Shown here piece after piece: positions 50,487 through 58,763 of a stretch of DNA of 64,000 nt. The stretch is from Thiomonas delicata (lineage in GTDB: Bacteria; Pseudomonadota; Gammaproteobacteria; Burkholderiales; Burkholderiaceae_C): the NCBI RefSeq assembly GCF_900088825.1, contig NZ_LT592170.1:248001-312000 (forward strand). The letters are read 5' to 3'. Both the position numbers and the translations under genes were made by a program. Under the pieces are notes generated by a model. The model was not told where the DNA came from. It was given only the letters and a program-made list of their open reading frames with translations, and searched no databases. How positions within the stretch are numbered: position 1 is the first letter of the stretch; each line of letters starts with the position of its first letter.

Positions 50487-51922
50487 GCAGTGGAGCGTTT
50501 GGCGAACAGAGCGTAGAAAAAGCCGTCGCGCTCGGGCGACCTGCCCGGCAGAATCTGCCCGGGTGCGGCCAATGCTAGCGCATCGCCATGCCGCCGCAAG
50601 AAGCCGGCGGCCTGGTCGGCACCCTCTTGCGGAAACACCGAACATGTGGCGTAGAGCAACCATCCGCCGGGCGCCAGAAGGGGCCACAGGGCGTCGAGAA
50701 GTTCGGTCTGCTGCGCCGCCAGCGCGGCAATGTCGGCGTCCTGGCGCAGCCAGCGGATATCGGGGTGGCGGCGCACGATGCCCGAGGCGCTGCAGGGAGC
50801 GTCGAGCAGGATGCGATCGAAAGGTTGGCCGTCCCACCAAGTGCCGGGCCGGCGCGCATCGGCGACGGCGATACGCGCCGCAGGCAGGCGCAGGCGGGCG
50901 ATGGTGTCGCCGATGCGCGCCGCGCGCTGCGCGTCCTGGTCGAGCGCCAGCACGTCGCAGTCGGCCAGTTCGAGCATGTGCGCGGTCTTGCCCCCCGGTG
51001 CGGCGCAGGCGTCGAGCACGCGCATGCCTGCGCCGGCCTGCAGCAGCCATGCGGCCAACTGGGCTGAACTGTCCTGCACGCTCACGGCCCCCGCCTCGAA
51101 CAAGGGCAGTTCCTGCACGGGAACGGCGCGCCGCAGCACCAGCGCATGCGCCAGGCCCGGAGCGTCGGGAGCCTCGGCGTCCAGGCCCGCGGCGCGAAGC
51201 CGTGCCAGGTAATCCGCGCGGCTGCCCCAGCGCGCATTGACCCGCAAGGTCATTGCGGCAGGCTCGGCCGCCAAGGCCAGCACTTCCTGCCAGGCTTCGG
51301 GATAGGCCGCGCGCACGCGGGCGATCCACCACGAGGGATGGTTGTGGATCGCCTCTTCCGTTGCCAGCGGGGACTTCGGCGCGAACGCGCGCTCGGTCTG
51401 CACGCGGCGCAACAGGGCGTTGACGAAACCGCGGGCGTGCCGCGTCTTCGCATGCAAGGCGCAGGCCTGCACGGCCTGGCTGACCAAGGTGTGGTCGGGA
51501 TAGGGTGGGAGTTTGTCCGGTGCGCTCGCGCGCAAACGCAGGTGCGCGTCCTGGTGTTCCTCACCCCCCCCGGGAGCCGGGCGGCGCGCCGCGGGAGTGC
51601 TCAGCAGCGCGATGGACACGAGCAAAAGCTGCTCCAGCTCGGCGGGCTTGATGCGCTTGGGGTGGACCGCCTGCAACAGCGCACGCGCGCGGCCCAGGCC
51701 GCGCAAAGCCTCGAAACTCAAGGCTTGCGCCGCGCCGCGCTGCGCCGGACTCCAGCCCCCGGCTTGGGCCAGACGCGGCAAAGCGCCGGCCAGCGACTGC
51801 CCGGCCAGCACACAGCCGAGCAAATCGGCCGCCGCGCGCAGATCGACATGCAAGGGCCGCCGCTCCGGCGCAGGCCGGGGCGGCGGCGCATGGGACAAGG
51901 ACGTCGAAATGGAGGAACTCAC
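50483..51922 (-). CDS. rsmB: 16S rRNA (cytosine-967-C5)-methyltransferase RsmB
   Basis: A 479-residue enzyme. The N-terminal NusB-like domain (about 20-170) is followed by a SAM methyltransferase domain: VLDACAAPGGKTAHMLELA, DAPCSASGIVRRHPDIRWLR (one catalytic cysteine region) and LLYATCSVFPQEG (the second cysteine). It methylates C967 in the 30S subunit. It heads the leftward operon with DUF4390, ntrY and ntrX. Confidence 0.93.
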   Translation of the reverse strand: MSSSISTSLSHAPPPRPAPERRPLHVDLRAAADLLGCVLAGQSLAGALPRLAQAGGWSPAQRGAAQALSFEALRGLGRARALLQAVHPKRIKPAELEQLLLVSIALLSTPAARRPAPGGGEEHQDAHLRLRASAPDKLPPYPDHTLVSQAVQACALHAKTRHARGFVNALLRRVQTERAFAPKSPLATEEAIHNHPSWWIARVRAAYPEAWQEVLALAAEPAAMTLRVNARWGSRADYLARLRAAGLDAEAPDAPGLAHALVLRRAVPVQELPLFEAGAVSVQDSSAQLAAWLLQAGAGMRVLDACAAPGGKTAHMLELADCDVLALDQDAQRAARIGDTIARLRLPAARIAVADARRPGTWWDGQPFDRILLDAPCSASGIVRRHPDIRWLRQDADIAALAAQQTELLDALWPLLAPGGWLLYATCSVFPQEGADQAAGFLRRHGDALALAAPGQILPGRSPERDGFFYALFAKRSTA

Positions 51923-51980
51923 GCGGCGCGATGATAGGCGCGCCGGCCGCGCGCCGCGTCAACCCAGCAGGTTCGGCCCG

Positions 51981-52448
51981 TCAAGGGCAGATGTAGGCGT
52001 AGCCTTCGCGATATTGCAGATTGGCGGCTTCGGCCACGCCGGAAGGCACGACGACGGCGTCGAGAATGACATCCGTCTTGGGAATGTTGCGGTTTTGCAG
52101 GGTGTTGTTGCAAACCCGGAACGATACGCCCTTGCTGGCCAGATCGCCGATATTGCCGGCGAACTCGGCGCCCTTGGCATCCTTGGCGCCGTTGAGCATG
52201 AAATCGATGCCGGCGCCGTTGCCGACCACCGCGATTTTCGCCGTCGGGTCAGCGGCCAGATGATTGCGCACATTGCCAAGGCAGCGGGTAGCCTGGGGAA
52301 TACCCTGCGTGATGTGATAGACCACTTTCACTGGACCGTCCTTGTCGGCACGGCCCTCTGCCGCCTTGGCGGCTGCGCTGAAAGTCGCCGCACCCACGGC
52401 AGCAGAGGCGAGCAACACTTTGCGGCGGGGGGTTGTTGTCGTCGTCAT
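51981..52448 (-). CDS. secreted DsrE-family protein (paralogue A)
   Basis: A 155-residue protein with a probable Tat signal (TPRRKVLLASAAVGAAT, cleavage near 30). The mature part has the DsrE-like pattern VKVVYHITQG, KIAVVGNGAGIDFMLNGA, and KGVSFRVCNNTL, with C113 in the motif CNN, where sulfur-carrying cysteines sit in DsrE relatives. Additional cysteines are C56 and C154. Its relative at 52581 shares this layout. Sulfur trafficking in the periplasm is inference from family and from the nearby thiosulfate dehydrogenase. Confidence 0.8.
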   Translation of the reverse strand: MTTTTTPRRKVLLASAAVGAATFSAAAKAAEGRADKDGPVKVVYHITQGIPQATRCLGNVRNHLAADPTAKIAVVGNGAGIDFMLNGAKDAKGAEFAGNIGDLASKGVSFRVCNNTLQNRNIPKTDVILDAVVVPSGVAEAANLQYREGYAYICP

Positions 52449-52580
52449 GACTTGTCTCCTCGTGACATAGGGTCGATTGATCCATGGAACGCAGGCATGT
52501 CCATGGCGGATCATGCCCACTTGTTCAATCTTGCGCGAGGTCAGCATGATAAGCAACCAGGTGTAACACCAACCCGAGCC

Positions 52581-53048
52581 TCATGGCTTGACGTAGTAGT
52601 AGCCCTCGGACTGCAGCTTGACGATTTCATAAACGCCCGCCGGAACGACCGTGGCCTCGAGCGCCAGCTTGCTCAATGGAATGTTCATGAATGTCAGGGT
52701 GTTATTGCAGGCCCTGAACTGCACGCCCAGATTCGCCAGGTTGCCGATCATGCCGGAAAACAGTGCGCCTTGGGGTGTCTTCGCACCCTCCAGCAGAAAC
52801 TCGATCGCATCGCCGTAGCCGACCACGACGAACTTCATCTGCGGATCGAGTTCGAGAACATTCTGGATGTTGATCAAGCCTTCGTAGGCCTGCTTCAAGC
52901 TATCGCTGATCTGCATCACCACCTTCCAGGGCTGGTTGGAGATGGGTTTGGCCGGCACCAGGCCCTGGTTTTCCGCCCGCGCGGCAGTTGTGGCCCCCAA
53001 GCCGGCCAGGCCGGCGGCGAGTATTTTGATGCGATCACGCGGATTCAT
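52581..53048 (-). CDS. secreted DsrE-family protein (paralogue B)
   Basis: A 155-residue protein with an N-terminal signal peptide (RIKILAAGLAGLGATTAARA). The DsrE-like core reads WKVVMQISDS, KFVVVGYGDAIEFLLEGA, and LGVQFRACNNTLTFMNIP, with C114 as the only cysteine. It ends GYYYVKP, as paralogue A ends GYAYICP. It lies 132 bases upstream of paralogue A in transcript order and 57 bases after the small membrane protein. DsrE-fold proteins in sulfur bacteria often carry persulfides; export to the periplasm is unusual. Confidence 0.82.
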   Translation of the reverse strand: MNPRDRIKILAAGLAGLGATTAARAENQGLVPAKPISNQPWKVVMQISDSLKQAYEGLINIQNVLELDPQMKFVVVGYGDAIEFLLEGAKTPQGALFSGMIGNLANLGVQFRACNNTLTFMNIPLSKLALEATVVPAGVYEIVKLQSEGYYYVKP

Positions 53049-53105
53049 GCAGTTCTTCCTTCGGAGAGAGAACCCCCAGCAACTGGTGAGTTCGTGGTGA
53101 ATGGG

Positions 53106-53423
53106 TCAAGGGCGTGCCGCGGAATGCAAAGTCAGGCGATGCAAACCGAAGAGGCCCTTGCGCGCCAGGACGCGGTAAGGCCAGTAGCCGATCAGGGTGG
53201 CGGACATCAGCGCCAGCGCGTTGAACAGGGCGCCGCCGATGAACAGGCCGAGGGCGCGGCCGGGCCCCAGCTGGCCCCAGTACAGGCCGATGGCGATGGC
53301 TGCGCTGACCATGCCGATCCCGACGCCCATGACGGCCATGATGCGCAGCAAGGTCGGCAAGGTGAGGACGCCGGTGATGTGCTGGGTCGTCATGGGCAAC
53401 GTGATCGGGCGTGTGAAAGGCAT
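53106..53423 (-). CDS. small membrane protein of unknown function
   Basis: A 105-residue protein (95 if the second ATG at 53393 is used) with two clear membrane segments: LLRIMAVMGVGIGMVSAAIA and LGLFIGGALFNALALMSATL. A short basic C-terminus follows, RKGLFGLHRLTLHSAARP. I do not recognise a family. It sits between proA and the two secreted DsrE-like genes on the same strand, with a short gap of 15 bases to proA, and may anchor or serve the DsrE pair (inference). Confidence 0.6.
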   Translation of the reverse strand: MPFTRPITLPMTTQHITGVLTLPTLLRIMAVMGVGIGMVSAAIAIGLYWGQLGPGRALGLFIGGALFNALALMSATLIGYWPYRVLARKGLFGLHRLTLHSAARP

Positions 53424-53438
53424 TTGCGGCGCGGCATG

Positions 53439-54731
53439 TCAGGTCCGGATCTCGCCATTGCCCAGCACCATCCACTTCTGGCTGGTCAATCCCTCCAGGC
53501 CCACCGGGCCGCGGGCATGGAACTTGTCGGTAGAGATGCCGATCTCGGCACCGAGGCCGAACTCGAAACCGTCGGCAAACCGTGTCGAAGCGTTGACCAT
53601 GACCGAGGCCGAGTCGACCTCGCGCAGGAACCGCATGGCGCTCGGGTGATGGCTGGTGAGAATGGTGTCGGTATGGCCGGAGCCGTAGCGGTTGATATGG
53701 GCGATGGCTTCGTCGAGACCGTCGACCACCTTGATGGAGATGATGGGCGCCAGGTACTCGGCGCTCCAGTCGGCCGGCGTGGCGTCGCGCAACAGCGGTC
53801 CGGCACCGGGCACCTGTTCGAGCACGGCGCGACTCTGCGCGCAGCAGCGCATTTCCACGCCCTTTTGGGCAAAGACCTTGCCAATGCGCGGCAGGAATGC
53901 GGCCGCGCTGGATGCGGCCACCAGCAAGGACTCGGCGGCGTTGCAGGGGCTGTAGCGCTGGGTCTTGGCGTTGTCGGTGACCCGCACGGCCATGTCCATG
54001 TCGACCTCGGCGTCGACGTAGACATGGCAGTTGCCGTCCAAATGCTTGATGACGGGAACCTTGGCCTCGGCGCTGATGCGTTCGATCAACCCCTTGCCGC
54101 CGCGCGGGATGATGACGTCCACGTACTGCGGCAGCGTGATGAGCGCGCCCACCGCCGCACGGTCGGTGGTGGGCACGAGCTGCACCGCGTCGGCCGGCAA
54201 ATCCGCATCCACCAGCGCCAGCGCCACCAACCCGGCCAGCGCGCGGTTGCTGTGGATGGCTTCCGAGCCGCCGCGCAGGATCACGGCATTGCCCGACTTG
54301 ATGGCCAGCGACGCTGCCTCGATGGTGACGTTGGGGCGGCTCTCGTAGATCATGCCGAACACGCCCAGCGGCACGCGCATGCGGCCCACGGTGATGCCGC
54401 TCGGGCGGCGGCGCAGGTCGGTCATTTCGCCGACAGGATCGGGAAGCTGGGCGACCTGCTCGCAACTTTGCGCCATGAGTTCGATGTGCTGGTCGGTCAA
54501 GGTCAGCCGGTCCACGAAGGCGCCGTCCTGGCCTGCGTCGCGCGCGGCCTGCACATCGGGCGCGTTGGCGGCCTTGAGTTCCGCCGCCTGCGCGCGGATC
54601 AATCTGGCCAGTTCCAGCAAGGCGGCGTTCTTCGCCGCGGTGGAGGCGCGCGCCATGAACCTGGATGCCGCGCGCGCACGTACGCCCAGATCGGTGATCA
54701 GGGCATGAATCGAGTCGTTGGAAATCTGCAT
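53439..54731 (-). CDS. proA: gamma-glutamyl phosphate reductase
   Basis: A 430-residue NADPH-dependent enzyme of proline synthesis. Family segments include [34 protein letters not shown] and the active-site cysteine in [16 protein letters not shown]. The C-terminal [20 protein letters not shown] followed by HARGPVGL is standard. The start ATG at 54731 is chosen because residues upstream are not conserved. proB is not in the window. It leads the transcript that includes the DsrE-like genes. Confidence 0.95.
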   Translation of the reverse strand: MQISNDSIHALITDLGVRARAASRFMARASTAAKNAALLELARLIRAQAAELKAANAPDVQAARDAGQDGAFVDRLTLTDQHIELMAQSCEQVAQLPDPVGEMTDLRRRPSGITVGRMRVPLGVFGMIYESRPNVTIEAASLAIKSGNAVILRGGSEAIHSNRALAGLVALALVDADLPADAVQLVPTTDRAAVGALITLPQYVDVIIPRGGKGLIERISAEAKVPVIKHLDGNCHVYVDAEVDMDMAVRVTDNAKTQRYSPCNAAESLLVAASSAAAFLPRIGKVFAQKGVEMRCCAQSRAVLEQVPGAGPLLRDATPADWSAEYLAPIISIKVVDGLDEAIAHINRYGSGHTDTILTSHHPSAMRFLREVDSASVMVNASTRFADGFEFGLGAEIGISTDKFHARGPVGLEGLTSQKWMVLGNGEIRT

Positions 54732-54983
54732 GATGGTGCGTCGAATCGGGCGTTGGTCATTGTCGCAAACTGCGACCCGCTCTGCGCGGGCCATGCATCG
54801 GAAGAGTCGATGAGCCTGACCCAAAAAATGCGTTCGACAGTGCTGTCCGGTTTACCTAGGCTTGCCAGGTCCCTGGCGCATAGGCCGTCCAGCGCCCTGT
54901 GCTGAATTCCGTAGATTTTGCAATGAGCGATACAGCATGCGCGCACAACACAACATATTCTTACAAACATAAGGTCTAAGATG

Positions 54984-54993
54984 GGGTTAACCC
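54984..54993. promoter_or_regulatory. palindrome GGGTTAACCC in the tsdB leader
   Basis: A perfect 10-bp palindrome 24 bases before the tsdB ATG. It lies at the downstream end of an A+T-rich stretch (54905-54990) that is the likely promoter region between divergent proA and tsdB. It could be an operator, but it is short enough to arise by chance. Confidence 0.3.
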
Positions 54994-55016
54994 TCAACTC
55001 CCCGGAGTATCCGCCC

Positions 55017-55697
55017 ATGTCCTTCCTACGCGCGTTTCGCCGGCCCGGGTTCATGTCCATGCTCGGTTTGGCGCTTTGCAGTTCTTCCGCGCTCGCGGCC
55101 AATCCAGCCGCCGAAGGCGCCGCCATTGCCCAGCATGGCGCCGGAAGCGCGGTCCCCGCCTGCATGTCCTGCCATGGCGTCAAGGGCGAGGGCAATGCCG
55201 CCGCTGGTTTTCCGCGCCTGGCAGGCTTGCCCGCCGGCTATATCGCCGCGCAGTTGCACAGCTTCGCTCAGGGCACCCGCCCGAATAGCCTGATGAGCCC
55301 GCTGGCCAAGGCGCTGAACGACGGCCAGATCACCGCGCTGGCGGATTACTACAGCCATCTCCCGCTGCCTGTTGCGGCTTACGGCCCCATGCCTGCGCCG
55401 GCCATGGCCGCCACGGGGCAACGCCTGGCCGAACGCGGCGACTGGAATGCAGGCATCGCCTCCTGCTTTCGCTGCCACGGCCCAGGCGGTGTCGGCGTGG
55501 CGCCCGACTTCCCACCCATCATCGGCCAGCCGGCTTCCTACATCGACGCCCAGATCAAGGCCTGGAAGACCGGAGCCCGGCGCAACGACCCGCAGGGGTT
55601 GATGCACACCATCGCCCTGCGCATGAGCGATGCGGACACGCAGGCCGTGGCCGCCTGGCTGGCGGCGCAAAAACCTTCCGCGCCCAAGGCGCGCTGA
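55017..55697 (+). CDS. tsdB: diheme cytochrome c, TsdB/cytochrome c4-like
   Basis: A 226-residue periplasmic cytochrome. A signal peptide ends near SSSALAAN (residue 29). The two haem sites are C49-M-S-C52-H53 and C150-F-R-C153-H154. Each lies in a c4-type half, with FPRLAGLPAGYIAAQLHSF and FPPIIGQPASYIDAQIKAW as the matching repeats. In known tsdBA loci this diheme protein takes electrons from TsdA. The ATG at 55017 has CGGAG upstream; tsdA starts 36 bases after its stop. Confidence 0.87.
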   Translation: MSFLRAFRRPGFMSMLGLALCSSSALAANPAAEGAAIAQHGAGSAVPACMSCHGVKGEGNAAAGFPRLAGLPAGYIAAQLHSFAQGTRPNSLMSPLAKALNDGQITALADYYSHLPLPVAAYGPMPAPAMAATGQRLAERGDWNAGIASCFRCHGPGGVGVAPDFPPIIGQPASYIDAQIKAWKTGARRNDPQGLMHTIALRMSDADTQAVAAWLAAQKPSAPKAR

Positions 55698-55733
55698 CGC
55701 CTTTCCATGGGCACCCCATCGCGGAGATCACGC

Positions 55734-56687
55734 ATGACCCACCCCCTTGCCTCCCGCTTCCCGTCACGCGCCGCGCTCGCGCTTTGCCTTGGGCTGCTGG
55801 CTGTCGGCCTCGAAACAGCGTTCGCCGCCGACGCGACGCTGCCGCCGAAATCCGAAATCAACCCCGCAGCCGGCACCGGCGCGACCTTCCACCCGCCGCC
55901 CGAGTCCGAGATCCCGAAGAATGAATTCGGCAAGATGATCAAGCTCGGGCGCGACATCATGCTCGACACCCCGCAATACGCCGGCAAATACGTGGGCAAC
56001 ACCCTGAGCTGCGTGAACTGCCATACCGATGCCGGGCGCATGGCAGGCTCGGCGCCGCTGTGGGCGGCCTATGTGAACTACCCCGCCTACCGCAGCAAGA
56101 ACAAGAAGGTCAACACCTTCGAGGAACGCATTCAAGGCTGCTTCCGCTTCAGCCAGAACGGCAAGGCTCCGCCGCTAGGCAGCAAGACGCTGGTCGCGTT
56201 GCAGTCGTACTCCTATTGGCTGGCCAAGGGCCTGCCCACGGACGAGAAGGTCGCCGGCCGCGGCTACCCGGACCTCGCGGCGCCGGCCCTGCCGCCCAAC
56301 TACGCGCGAGGCAAAGCGGTCTACGAGGCGCGCTGCGCCGTGTGCCACACCGCATCCGGCGCAGGCCGCTATGTGGACGGCAAGACGGTGTTCCCGCCGC
56401 TGTGGGGCGACAAGTCGTTCAACTGGGGCGCGGGCATGGGCAGCTACAAGAACGCGGCCAAGTTCATCTACGCCAACATGCCCTACGGCCAAAGCTACAG
56501 TCTGACGCCCCAGCAGGCCTGGGACGTGGCCTATTTCATGGATGCCCATGAGCGTCCGCAAGACCCGCGCTGGAAAGGTTCGGTGGCCGCAACGCGCGCC
56601 GCCTTCCACGACAGCAAGTTCAGCCTCTACGGCGAAACCATCAACGGCAAGGTGCTCGGCGACATCGGCCCGCCGAAAAACCATTAA
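55734..56687 (+). CDS. tsdA: thiosulfate dehydrogenase (tetrathionate-forming) TsdA
   Basis: A 317-residue diheme cytochrome that oxidises thiosulfate to tetrathionate (or the reverse) in the periplasm. The signal peptide ends near ETAFAAD (residue 32). Haem 1 is C93-V-N-C96-H97, and the cysteine that ligates the active-site haem in TsdA is present as C136 in ERIQGCFRFSQNGKAPP. Haem 2 is C201-A-V-C204-H205. The presence of this cysteine separates TsdA from ordinary diheme cytochromes. The downstream DsrE-like gene is on the same strand. Confidence 0.9.
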   Translation: MTHPLASRFPSRAALALCLGLLAVGLETAFAADATLPPKSEINPAAGTGATFHPPPESEIPKNEFGKMIKLGRDIMLDTPQYAGKYVGNTLSCVNCHTDAGRMAGSAPLWAAYVNYPAYRSKNKKVNTFEERIQGCFRFSQNGKAPPLGSKTLVALQSYSYWLAKGLPTDEKVAGRGYPDLAAPALPPNYARGKAVYEARCAVCHTASGAGRYVDGKTVFPPLWGDKSFNWGAGMGSYKNAAKFIYANMPYGQSYSLTPQQAWDVAYFMDAHERPQDPRWKGSVAATRAAFHDSKFSLYGETINGKVLGDIGPPKNH

Positions 56688-56848
56688 GAGCATCAGCCCC
56701 GAGCCCGCGCAAGGCGGGCGTTCCGCTGCGGCCCGCGCGCCGCGGCCCGACCCGAATCGAGACCGGCACGACACAGCGCGCTGCATGGCGCGGCGCCGTG
56801 CCGTCATCTTTTCCCGTTTTTTTCAACCCTGAACCAGGAGCTCACACC

Positions 56849-57631
56849 ATGACCACACGTCGTCAACTTTTTGCCCAGGCCAGCGTCGCCGCGATCGGCG
56901 CCGCGATGCTCACCCGCAACATCGCGCAGGCCGCACCCGCCCCGGCTGCCGACCTCGAACCCGCCGGCTCGGGCCAGCTCAAGGCCCTGAGCGAAGCCCT
57001 GGCCAAGGCGCCACGCCGGCGCGACTTCAAGACCGTGCCGATGATTCTCACCGACGCCTCCTACTGGGACGCCGAGGCGCTCGACCTCGTCATCCACTAC
57101 AAGGGCGGGCCCAAGCAGCTGTGGGACAACACCGACCTGGAAAGCCCCTGGCTGAACCTGATGCGCAACGCGATGAATGCGCAGATCTGGTCGTGGAAAC
57201 ATCCGGACTTCCTCGCCGTCTCGGCCACCCATGGCTCGGCCCACCTGGCGCTGTACGACGATCACATCTGGGCCAAGTACGACTTCCCCAAGATGGTCAA
57301 GGACAAGTTCAAGACCAATGTGTTCATCGAACAGCCCTCGGCCTCGAAAGCCGCCGCGGCCGATTACGAGAACCCCAAGGGCGCGTACTCGCCCGCCGAC
57401 AACAGCGTGACCGTGCTGCAACGCCGCGGCGCCGTGTTCCTGGCCTGCCATAATGAAATTTGGGAGTTCACGCGCGGCCTGCATCAGAAGGGTGTCAACC
57501 CCGACAAGCTCAGCCACGAGCAGATGGCCGCCGAGTTCACCAACCACCTCATTCCCGGCGCCGTCCTGACGCCTGGCGTGGTGGGCACGATCCCCGAGCT
57601 GCAGTTGGCTGGGTTCCAGTACATCAAGTGA
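56849..57631 (+). CDS. Tat-exported DsrE-like protein, associated with tsdBA
   Basis: A 260-residue protein with a twin-arginine signal (MTTRRQLFAQASVAAIGAAM). Length and middle differ from classical DsrE, but the C-terminal half parallels the two DsrE paralogues. ATHGSAHLALYDD matches their VGYGDAIEFLLEG, AVFLACHNEIWEF matches FRACNNTLTF (C200-H-N), and it ends LQLAGFQYIK like LQSEGYYYVKP. This homology is my reading, not a database result. AGGAG precedes the ATG. No haem motif. Possibly a sulfur acceptor or carrier for tetrathionate metabolism. Confidence 0.72.
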   Translation: MTTRRQLFAQASVAAIGAAMLTRNIAQAAPAPAADLEPAGSGQLKALSEALAKAPRRRDFKTVPMILTDASYWDAEALDLVIHYKGGPKQLWDNTDLESPWLNLMRNAMNAQIWSWKHPDFLAVSATHGSAHLALYDDHIWAKYDFPKMVKDKFKTNVFIEQPSASKAAAADYENPKGAYSPADNSVTVLQRRGAVFLACHNEIWEFTRGLHQKGVNPDKLSHEQMAAEFTNHLIPGAVLTPGVVGTIPELQLAGFQYIK

Positions 57632-57657
57632 GCACACAATCCATGAAGGAGAGGTTC

Positions 57658-58692
57658 ATGCACAACAAATCCACACCAACATGCCGCACGCGCATAGGCA
57701 GCCTGCTGGCGGGCCTCGGTCTGCTGGCAGCGGCCTGCGGCGTCACCGCCCTGGCGGCCGACACCGGCTGGGGGGGCAAGGCCCGCCCGCCACAGTACAA
57801 GGAATCCATCTTCCCGCCGTGGCAGCACGGGGCCAACAACCCGGCCCTCGACAAGGGCCTGGAGTTCACCGTGCCGGAGATCAACGACCTGCCCGACTTC
57901 CACGGCGACCCGATGACCTCCAAGCTCAACATCTTCGTCGCCGGCAATTATTACTTTGCCATGGCGCCGCTGGTGGCCGCGTTCGAGAAGGAACACCCGG
58001 CACTCAAGGGCCACATCTATTACGAAACCCTGCCTCCAGGCATTCTGCTCAAGCAGATGGCGCACGGCGGCACCATCACTGTGGGCAACATGACCTGGAC
58101 GGTCAAACCCGATGTGTACGCGGCCGGCCTCAAAAAGATCAAGGCCGGGATCGCCAAGGGTGAGTTGGTGGCACCGGCGATTCCCTACGTCACCAACGAC
58201 CTCACCATCATGATCCCGAAGGACAACCCGGCGCACATCGCCAGCCTGACCGATCTGGGCAAACCTGGCGTGAAGCTGTCCATGCCCAATCCGGCATGGG
58301 AAGGCGTGTCACGCCAGATCGAGGCCTCGCTGGTGAAAGCCGGCGGCAAGAAGCTGGAACAGACGGTGTATGAGGCCAAGGTCAAGGACGGGCAGACCAT
58401 CCTCACCCACATCCACCATCGGCAGACCCCGCTGTTCCTGATGCAGGGCTTGGCCGACGCCGGCGTGACGTGGAAGTCCGAGGCCATCTTCCAGGAGCAA
58501 GTGGGCCATCCGATCGGCCATGTCGACATCCCCGCGGCCGACAACACCACCGCGATCTACGGCGTGGCCGTGGTCAAGGGCGCGGCGCACCCGGAAGCCG
58601 GCAAGGAATGGGCGGAGTTCCTGCGCACGCCGGCGGCTCTGACCATTTTCGAAAAATACGGCTTCAAACCCTACATGGACAAGGCGTCCTGA
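57658..58692 (+). CDS. periplasmic solute-binding protein, ModA/Sbp-like, orphan
   Basis: A 344-residue protein with a signal peptide (LLAGLGLLAAACGVTALAAD). The binding-protein core starts SKLNIFVAGNYYFAMAPLVAAFEK, the entry typical of type II anion-binding proteins, and has a later hinge near VTNDLTIMIPKDNP. AGGAGAGG at 57648-57655 precedes the ATG at 57658. It is the last gene of the tsd cluster; no permease or ATPase gene follows before the terminator. The ligand is unknown; an oxyanion such as thiosulfate, tetrathionate or molybdate would fit the family. Confidence 0.78.
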   Translation: MHNKSTPTCRTRIGSLLAGLGLLAAACGVTALAADTGWGGKARPPQYKESIFPPWQHGANNPALDKGLEFTVPEINDLPDFHGDPMTSKLNIFVAGNYYFAMAPLVAAFEKEHPALKGHIYYETLPPGILLKQMAHGGTITVGNMTWTVKPDVYAAGLKKIKAGIAKGELVAPAIPYVTNDLTIMIPKDNPAHIASLTDLGKPGVKLSMPNPAWEGVSRQIEASLVKAGGKKLEQTVYEAKVKDGQTILTHIHHRQTPLFLMQGLADAGVTWKSEAIFQEQVGHPIGHVDIPAADNTTAIYGVAVVKGAAHPEAGKEWAEFLRTPAALTIFEKYGFKPYMDKAS

Positions 58693-58698
58693 GCCCCC

Positions 58699-58734
58699 CC
58701 GGGCCGGGCTGCGCCCGGCCCGGCGTTTCTGTTT
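58699..58734 (+). terminator. intrinsic terminator at end of tsd cluster
   Basis: An 11-bp stem, CCGGGCCGGGC (58699-58709) with GCCCGGCCCGG (58713-58723), has a three-base loop and is followed by CGTTTCTGTTT. It comes seven bases after the solute-binding protein stop and ends the rightward cluster before the convergent ald gene. Confidence 0.75.
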
Positions 58735-58763
58735 GAGAAGCTGCGGCAGATCGACTCCGGCCC

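Noticed and set aside
51513..54905. A rightward open frame of 1130 codons
   Set aside because: It is antisense to rsmB, both DsrE-like genes and proA, all of which have clear family motifs on the other strand.
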